The position numbers and the translations under genes are program-made. A stretch of DNA of 64,000 nt, taken from positions 124,001-188,000 of the forward strand of contig KV419420.1 of NCBI GenBank assembly GCA_001630475.1. Reading direction: 5' to 3'. The first letter of the stretch is position 1, and the number at the start of each line of letters is the position of its first letter. Below are positions 57,011 through 64,000 of the stretch, in pieces. The stretch comes from Sistotremastrum niveocremeum HHB9708 (lineage: Eukaryota > Basidiomycota > Agaricomycetes > Sistotremastrales > Sistotremastraceae). The notes below the pieces were generated by a model. It was given only the letters and a program-made list of their open reading frames with translations. It had not been told where the DNA came from and searched no databases.

Positions 57011-58688
57011 TCAGCTCAGCTCCTGCGATTCCGAGAAGGTACGATCGCCTCCCGCAAGCTCGAATGAAATCGATTTTGATGGGGACACTCGCACAGTAAC
57101 AAGCCTCGGTCGCGATTTGAGGTCGGGCTTGAGGTGGGCTCCAGTCAAACCCTCCTCGTTCGGTGGTTCCGGGCTAGTGCTTGTCCAGTCCAGCCCTTCT
57201 ATACTGTAGTGGGTTTCGAGCGAGAATTGATCGAGCCCTTGGATGGGCCATCCGAGCTTATGAAAAAACTGCCATAGTCCATCAATGTCCTGTTTTGTAG
57301 GAGGTTGTGCGCTTTTAATAGATTGCGAAGGCGGCGCAGACGATTGGTATAACTTCGCGTGTGGGTTGTCATATCTGGTATCAATCAACTGCTTAGGATG
57401 ATCTCGTTATCAGAATCAATGACGACCCACCCAATAAGCGCACTACATACCTCTAGAACATCGTCATCATCTTTTGGAACGTTCCTGTATTCGCAGAGCT
57501 GCGACTTGAGGAATGAAGCGGAGGGTCGATCACTGGGGTCAAACCTCCAGCACTCGGTACATATTCCCTTCAAAAATTCTCTTTCTTCGCGGCTGCATGA
57601 TATGATCTCAGACAGCTCAGACAAAGCATACAACAATTGGGGTTCTGGAATATGGTTATGTAATATACGAAGAATAACTTGAGGATCATTTTTGGCTTCG
57701 GTATAGGGCACTAACCCGTAAACCTCCTGAAATGGCCGATGGATGTCTCAATAGTGGTCACGGGAAAGGTATGCGACTTACCAGAATAACACATCCAAAG
57801 GCCCAAATATCCGTTTCACGACTTGGTTTCCCGCGCTCGTTTTGAACCAATTCCGGGGCCATAAAACGTGCCGTGCCCTTCAGATTGGTCGTGCTCGAGG
57901 TGAACGAGTCGGTGAAAAAGCCAGTACCAGCTTCCATGAGTTTCGAAAGCCCGAAATCGGCTAGAACAGGATGGCCGTCATCTGTGATGAAGATGTTTGC
58001 CTAGCGTTGCAGCATTGCACGTTATTGTGTGGAACCACAGAGATGATGAGAGACGCACTCCTTTCAGATCTGCGTGAACGATGTTCTTCCCATGTAAGTA
58101 TTTCAGCCCGTTGATTATCCCATGCAACTACGTCACACTCGTGAGTGTTGTTTCCTGAGCGGTCAGGGTGACTTCCATACCAAGCATATCCTGTCTATCT
58201 TGGGATATCTTTTGATGTATTCTTTTATAGTCCCATTTTTCATCCACGGTGAAACCATAGAGAAGACGGACTCGTCTGGGAGAGCCGTTGGAAAGAAGCA
58301 GACTCCTTTGAAAGACAAAATATTGTTATGTTCCAGTGAGTGCCACAAGCTCAGCTCATCTCGCAGTTTCTGAATAGCGTCCGTCATATTGCTGTTATAT
58401 AAAAGTCGAAGAGCATACCCGGTTCATTGACCGCTTCCTCTTCTCTTCATTTCTCTCAATGTGCCGAGAGACTTTGACCGCTACCTCCAGTCCGTCAAGA
58501 GTTGCCAGATAGATATCTGCTTGCCCGCCAGTTCTGACCGGGAATCGGTTCTCGACGAATATTAGTCGACTGGTGAGGTCATCCCAGGGGGCACCTGTCT
58601 GGCTGGGATGCGTGGAGTCCGGCTCTACGACTAGGGTGTGGGCCATTCGTCTCAGTGACTGTCGGTCCAGTGTTGGGTAGAGCGTCAA
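57011..58688 (-). CDS. TKL-like Ser/Thr protein kinase with C-terminal extension
   Basis: Start ATG at 58688 (MTLYPTLDRQSLRRMAHTLV). The kinase domain begins with a Gly-loop region RTGGQADIYLATLDGLEVAV and the Lys in VAVKVSRHIE. Next come LWHSLEHNNILSFKGVCFFP, the catalytic loop IVHADLKGANIF, the metal motif VLADFGLSK, the activation segment LKGTARFMAPELVQ and the structural block ETDIWAFGCVI. The lower lobe ends CTECWRFDPSDRPSASFLKS. H-A-D replaces H-R-D, so it is a non-RD kinase, as common in basidiomycete TKL-like kinases. After the intron near 57397-57450 a 125-residue tail (QLIDTRYDNPHAKLYQSSAP...) ends at 57011; it has no domain I recognise. About 440 residues in all. The key Lys, Asp and DFG are present, so activity is likely. 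Confidence 0.8.
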
Positions 58689-59364
58689 AGATGTTGAACA
58701 CGTGCCCGCCCCTTAACAACCTGAACATGAGCAGCGGTGTTGTTGTCACACCGCATTGACCCTTGAACTCACTTGCACCATGATAAATGATTTAGCACTT
58801 CTACGCAGAACGAGCTAAGTACTAATGTCTCGTGATACCGGTAGATGCCGAGACGTCGGTTCGGTCTGACGATCTGTTAAATAAATTAAATAAATCTTTC
58901 GATCTGATGTACTAGATTACTCTATTATATCCTAAGGGTGATGACCGTGAAAAAAAGCGAACATATTATCCCAGTGTCCCAAGACAAAGTATGGCAGAAA
59001 CATTGTCCCAATTGCCTCGCAGATCCCAAAAATAACATTTATTTTATGTATTTCCAAAATTTCTGGCAGGTTGTGTGACGTGTGACCGGGACACCAGTTC
59101 GATTTAGTCCACTTAGACTCCACTACAATGTAAATGTATCTCTCCACCGGTATTTCGAGCACATACACCCGTCTGAGTAGGTAGAGCTTTGGAGTTTTCA
59201 TCACGGATATAGCGCCCAGAGCGCTTTAGGGTTTTGCCCTCGTTGCATACACCACACCTTACTAGCACTGTAGGCCCGGGAATATTGCCTGAAGCGGGAT
59301 CACCCGATCCATTGCAACGTCGAAGCCTCAATTGCAAATATACACATACAAAGGAGACAGCGAG
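58689..59364. other. Intergenic region between kinase and UPO-C
   Basis: Short hydrophobic frames on the minus strand (58932-59204) have no supporting motif or splice context. I see nothing firm. Confidence 0.4.
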
Positions 59365-60752
59365 TCAAGTATTAATCCCCAGTGGACACCCTAGCGGCTT
59401 AAAAATAGGATCCAACTTCCCACTCAACCAATTCAAAATCTCAACCGGAATCTCAACCACATCGTCCAGTGCTAACATCCCACCATCAGCATTCCAATTC
59501 GTTCAACGTATGAAGAAAAAAACTCACAAACAGGAATTGCCTGCGTAGCAATAACTTGATACAAAAGACACGCAACCTCATCCTCGCTAATCCCAGCTTT
59601 CAACATCCCCCCACTAATCAACCCATCATCAGAATCAACAACATCAAAAACTCCCTCAGCCGTATTCCCACCGAACAACACCGGATTTTCGAGATACATA
59701 GCAACAGCTTCCGCAGCAAGCTCGGGAATCGTATAAGCGTTGGTCCGTGTATACCAATTCGGCGGAAATCTCTCCGGTTGGACTGTATACCCCTCCTCGC
59801 CCGGAATAGGCACCGCACCAAAGAACGATAAAAGAGTCTCCTTATCAGCTCCAACACCAGCTTCACTCCCATTCGCAAACAACTCATACACAAATCCCGC
59901 CGCAGCATAAAGTCCGAATCCAATAGGCCCATAAAAGAAATCCGGATTATCCCTCTGAGATTGTGCCCACCTCTGCGATCGAAAGAGCGAAAGACCGGTC
60001 CGATCGTATATTGGAGATGAGGAGGAGGATGTAGTGGATACTGTGGATGTCATCATTTGGAAGAGGGTTGCGTTGAAGGAGTGGTTGTCCCCGTTTGCGA
60101 GGAAGAAGTCGTTTCGGGTTAGGGAGGCGTCGTTCTCGATTCTGTTATGTGCGTCGAGGCCGAGTTCTCGACCGAGGAGACCGATACCGAGGAGTGAAGT
60201 CTCAGCAGTCGCATCGCCCCCAATCGACATCTACCAACCCCCAATACCAATCAAACACTCCCACTTGACACCGACGAAACAGAAACATACCTTCTCAGTA
60301 ATAATATCCCCAGAAAGCGCAATTCCCCCAGCAGCAAAAAGCACACTCGTCCCCCAATCCGCATTAAACCCATTCTGAACCCCCGCCACCATCTCATCAA
60401 AATCCGTCACTCCATCTCTCGAAATAAACCCATGATTCGCAAGCGCATTCAACCCCGGACAAGGTCCTCTCATCGCTCCCGGAGGGGGAGGCTCGAATTG
60501 GTGGGCTGTGTCTAGGGGATTGGGAGTGAGGACGTTGCCGATTCCGGGGCCGGGGAGACCGTTGGATTTGGCACCGCTGTAGGGGAATTGGGATGTGATG
60601 GGGACTGCGGCGCGTTTGTGTGGGGCTTCGGGACCAGCGTTGGGGGATGGAGAGCGGATGTTGTTTTTGGAGAGCTTGGTGGGACGGGATATCGAGAAGG
60701 ATGATACGAGAGGAAGGATGAGAACGAGGGATAGAACCGGAAAACAACGCAT
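59365..60752 (-). CDS. Heme-thiolate peroxygenase UPO-C (peroxidase family 2)
   Basis: Third secreted peroxygenase. The ATG at 60752 gives the signal peptide MRCFPVLSLVLILPLVSSFS. The heme motif is RGPCPGLNALANHGFISRDG. After an intron at ITEK come MSIGGDA and the acid-base region HNRIENDASLTRND, in which E-N-D replaces E-A-D of the other two copies. The last intron uses the gtgagt donor at AIPV/S, in the same phase as UPO-A and B. The final exon ends FKPLGCPLGINT with a TGA at 59365-59367. It is intact and shares APITSQFPYSGAKSNGLPG with UPO-B, so it is closer to B than to A, although 49 kb away (about 21 kb without the transposon). Confidence 0.87.
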
Positions 60753-62228
60753 GGTTATAGAGCAAATTTAAAGTCTGTCGAGAGCTTGAACTATAGTCGA
60801 AATTAATCTCGTTGAACGAAGGTGCGAAGGTGCGGCGAGGTGGAGAATTTATATCAACGAGGGCATTGCAGCCAGATATTGACAGATAGGGATGCACATC
60901 ATGCCGATTTACGGCTTCAGGTACCCAATCCAAGACAGGATACATTGTTGCCCATAGTCATTGGTATTAGCTCGAATCAGACCTGTCAATGTCACTTTGA
61001 GTACAACGTTCTGAGGCACGCAGTACGTCGACCTCATCACCTGAGCAGTATTCCATACGATACATCCCGAATGATCCTAGAAGTGAATAACGCACCATAT
61101 GTTCCTTCTGTCAGAATACAACACCATGCCTCCTACGACATCTCGTGTCAAGTCAAAGAAGTACTAGCAGTCCGTCGAATTACCAATCAGAACCATCAAA
61201 AACCAGATGTAGCATAACAAAAGTGAGAAGCATTGAGAAGATATAGGAAAGAATGAAACGCGAAACCAAAAGCGGTCGTGGCGTTGCTCAACCAGTGTCA
61301 TCGGAGTTCAAAATCTCGACAGGCCGTTTGGTCATTCAATTTCTCTTACAGGAACATTTACGTACTCGCTTCCGGTTCTTCTCTTCTCAGGCTGACGATC
61401 GTTTGTTGAATCCCGTTTTTAGTCCTGGGGCCTACGATATCGCGCGTTGAGAACCTTCGACACAATGTGGATGGTGGTGCAGAAGGTGTCGGAAGCCTGA
61501 ACGTTTGTCCAGAATAGTCCATTTTTTTCTCCGTTTTCTCTGACCCTTTTTAGCAGGTTCAGGGTCAAACTCGAAGTCAATTCTTTGGCATCGACCGGGC
61601 CACTGCTTAACTGAAATTAAATATACGGCTTCAAAAGATGACCACGACCATCAACTTGACGCGTGAGAATCATTCTTTACTTTCTCTATTTTTCTCTTTC
61701 GACGCCAGCTTCTCTACCATGGTCATCAGTAACAAAATTCCTATCGAAGTTGAATTCAACCATCGGCACCCGGAATCCCGAAGAAGCCGAGGGCGGAGTT
61801 TGAATCGAAAAATAGCTCCGGACTTGCCCACGTCATAGCGTTGGCTCAGCCCCAACGATTTCTTTCATCCTCAAGCAGCAAACAAGACAAGAGACAAGAC
61901 TCGATATATGATTGGAAATAAATGAAAACGATAGACAAGGGAGGGGTAATATTTGCTACAGAGAATGAAACACGGAACCACAATTGGAATACAAGAGGAA
62001 ATGGAATGCTTTCAGCCCAAAGGGAAATTCTACGATGCATCAGCTGTCACGGTGATCCAAGCACGATTAGTCCGCTGATAAGGTATTTTGATGCTTGGGT
62101 GGGTGGAGAATAGGATGTTCAGGCGTGAGTGCGAGGAATGAGTACGTGATGATCACTTTATTGAAATGTCAGATCGATTTGGTAAGAGGAAGATGAGCGG
62201 ACAGGGACATACGTGGCACTTCGATAGA
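60753..62228. other. Intergenic region without a supported gene
   Basis: The open frames at 60822-61217 and 61253-61450 (plus strand) show no motif or splice partner. This includes the UPO-C promoter. Confidence 0.4.
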
Positions 62229-62893
62229 TCACAGAGTCAAAGACAGGGCGATGAACGAGCCGAAGAAGAGTACGGAGGGGACGGTAGATGATGCGAGAGC
62301 ACCGCTCGTCTTGTTGTGGATAATATCCGTACTGAGATCAGGTTGAGGGATCGAGATACCGGCATTGGTGCAGATAGCAGTCATATCTGCGATTAATTCC
62401 AATTAGCAAAGAACTCAAAGACGGGGATGTGAAGACGTACTCTCTCCGACTGATTGAATGAGTGGTTGTGCAGAAGGTTGGACGACGATACCGCATTGTC
62501 CGCACGCTTCGATAGCCTCCGAAAATTGTTTCGTGCAAAGGCAAGTCGTGTTTAAATTCGCGTCTGGGGCGCAAGTATTGTAGATAGCTTGTATGGGCAA
62601 GCATGGGGTACCGCACTATCAGTAAAGCATCAGACTTGGTCTCATGGAGCGAGTAGATGAAATACGCACGTCAAGCGAGTTTCCAATACCGAAGAATACA
62701 GTCGGGAGCTCGCCGTCGGTCGACTGCCTCGACACCAGCGCGCCATACGGTGAGGGACTAGCGCTCACTATCCAACACAAAGCAGATCAGTATCATCGCC
62801 ATCATCCACGCTATAGCCAGAGCGCTCACCATAGCCAAACGACAGCACCAACATCACCGAAACAACGCTCCTGGCGAAATTTTGGAAGAACAT
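62229..62893 (-). CDS. Small Cys-rich secreted protein, probably GPI-anchored
   Basis: The ATG at 62893 gives a signal peptide MFFQNFARSVVSVMLVLSFG, followed by an intron (gtgagc to gatag). Exon 2 reads SASPSPYGALVSRQSTDGEL and FFGIGNSLD. Exon 3 holds the Cys core CGTPCLPIQAIYNTCAP, then TTCLCTKQFSEAIEACGQCG. After another intron comes MTAICTNAGISIPQ, a short N-glycosylation-like NKTSG stretch and a hydrophobic C-terminus (VPSVLFFGSFIALSLTL) with a TGA at 62229. The spacing of eight or more Cys resembles basidiomycete extracellular-membrane proteins of the CFEM-like type, but it is not a confident CFEM match. It likely acts at the cell surface. About 160-170 residues, four exons. Confidence 0.72.
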
Positions 62894-64000
62894 GACTGAA
62901 TGGTGCTAGAGTCGAAGGAGTCGAGGTCGAGGATAAAGGAGGGATAGAGAAAGGGAGCTCTCGGTGGGAGTTAGCTGTTATACCATCCCCCTGATACAAG
63001 ACCGCCGTATTTGGGATGGGTAGGGTGCCCTTTGTTCTGGATTTGGCAAGCGAGTTCTTGCCGCCGAAAATTTTCTTGTTGTTTCGTTTTGAACACTCAT
63101 GAGATATTCGGGAATAATAAATGAAGGCAGAGGAAACCAGTCGTTTATACAAAAATTGTCCCCAACAGCGAGGAGTATAGCAGAAATGCAGGCTGTCGTT
63201 CAATGAGATGGGGACGAAGAATTGATGCCGCCGAACCACGTGAGATTTCGGCACGCCGGCCGGAACGGAAGCAACATCCAATTCGGCTTCTCCTTCAACC
63301 GAATCGGGTGTCGGAGAACGGAAGGGAATGACTACACGTGGTCCTTCCCATCGACGAACCTTGACGATGCTGAACTGACCTTATATTCAATTCGGGTCTT
63401 GGTTACCTTATGAATATCGGAACTCCTCTTCATAGAGCCTTTATCCGCCGCCGTCGTTACTGGCCGTCCGAATCCATTTCTTGACTGCTCGAATCGTTTC
63501 GTAATTGTCGTTTTGGGTATCAGGATCTGTGCAATGGTGCTGTGCGATTCATGACAGCGAAATGTTCCCCAGTTTCTTGACTGATTCCTTTGTCTTCGTT
63601 CTATGTCTCTGTCTGTAGACCCCCTGTCATCCTGCACCAGGTACTGCTGGATTGAGACGACGATTGGACACTGAGCTGCCAGTATATGTCGACTCCAACG
63701 ATCCGCTTGACGGTTTATATTAACCAGACATCTTTCACGCTCATCTGAAGATGTGATACGTGACCTATCTGGTGGGACGCGAATAAATTGGCTTCCCGGA
63801 CATCGCCGAATTCTTCGTTGGGGAGAGGAAGGAAAGAACTGTTCATCTGTGGGACTCAGCTTCTCTAGATCAAACTTTTGAAATGGCTTCGGTCGGACTA
63901 GTACGTTATGCACGCCGGAATCTTGAGATCGTTTTCACGAGTTGCTATTTCTCCGAGGTTCGACCGTCGTCGAATTTGCGGGGCTCAATTGTGATATTCG
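62894..64000. other. Right edge, no firm gene
   Basis: A 193-codon minus-strand frame (63332-63913) is Arg/Ser-rich, has no signal, TM or known motif and no neighbouring exon; it may be chance. The plus strand here is broken by stops. Confidence 0.4.

Noticed and set aside
58932-59204. 90-codon hydrophobic minus-strand frame
   Set aside because: No signal-peptide start context, paralog or splice support; probably chance in AT-rich DNA.
63332-63913. 193-codon minus-strand frame as a gene
   Set aside because: No motif, signal, intron partner or codon pattern that I can point to; left as unresolved.

Overview
The window looks like nuclear DNA of a filamentous basidiomycete, probably Agaricomycotina. 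Genes are densely interrupted by introns of about 45-65 bp with GT-AG borders (donors often gtacgt or gtgagt). The gene families seen (PCP-type heme-thiolate peroxygenases, salicylate-hydroxylase-like FAD monooxygenases, ACS-family MFS carriers, a Tnp2/CACTA transposase) are common in mushrooms and relatives. All calls come from reading the sequence by eye; no database search was possible.

Layout. 1-10,680: sparse DNA with a weak spliced ORF, a 1.1-kb element bounded by 28-bp inverted repeats, FAD monooxygenase FMO1, and two tandem secreted peroxygenases (UPO-A, UPO-B). 10,683-38,668: one giant CACTA-type DNA transposon of 27,986 bp, flanked by a perfect 3-bp duplication (TCA) and ending in CACTG...CAGTG. 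Its terminal inverted repeats are about 755 bp and look identical. It carries ten genes: a Tnp2-type transposase, three paralogous WD40 proteins (each with a hydrophobic tail), two copies of a small family with a conserved WP motif, an RGG-box protein, a large Pro/Ser-rich protein and two unrecognised proteins. At least five small nested insertions lie inside it. One hAT-type MITE splits the transposase gene, and three insertions split the gene at the right end. 38,672-56,955: an FAD monooxygenase / MFS transporter cluster (FMO2, FMO3, MFS1, FMO4, MFS2 and a decayed MFS3). FMO3-MFS1 and FMO4-MFS2 are two copies of a divergent gene pair. 57,011-64,000: a TKL-like protein kinase with a C-terminal extension, a third peroxygenase (UPO-C), and a small Cys-rich secreted protein that is probably GPI-anchored.

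The most unusual signal is inside the giant transposon: about 18 short hairpins built on a constant core, GGG-AGAAA-CCC or close variants. The arms differ in sequence from hairpin to hairpin but stay self-complementary within each one. Most lie about 130-460 bp upstream of the start codons of the element's own genes, usually with the core in the same orientation relative to the gene. I saw none in the flanking host DNA. This suggests a shared regulatory or structural module across the transposon's cargo, or a tiny insertion that makes inverted copies of its target.

In the host genes, the FMO/MFS cluster suggests uptake and hydroxylation of an aromatic or heteroaromatic carboxylic acid (salicylate- or nicotinate-like). 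The secreted peroxygenases could act on related aromatics outside the cell. These substrate links are inference.
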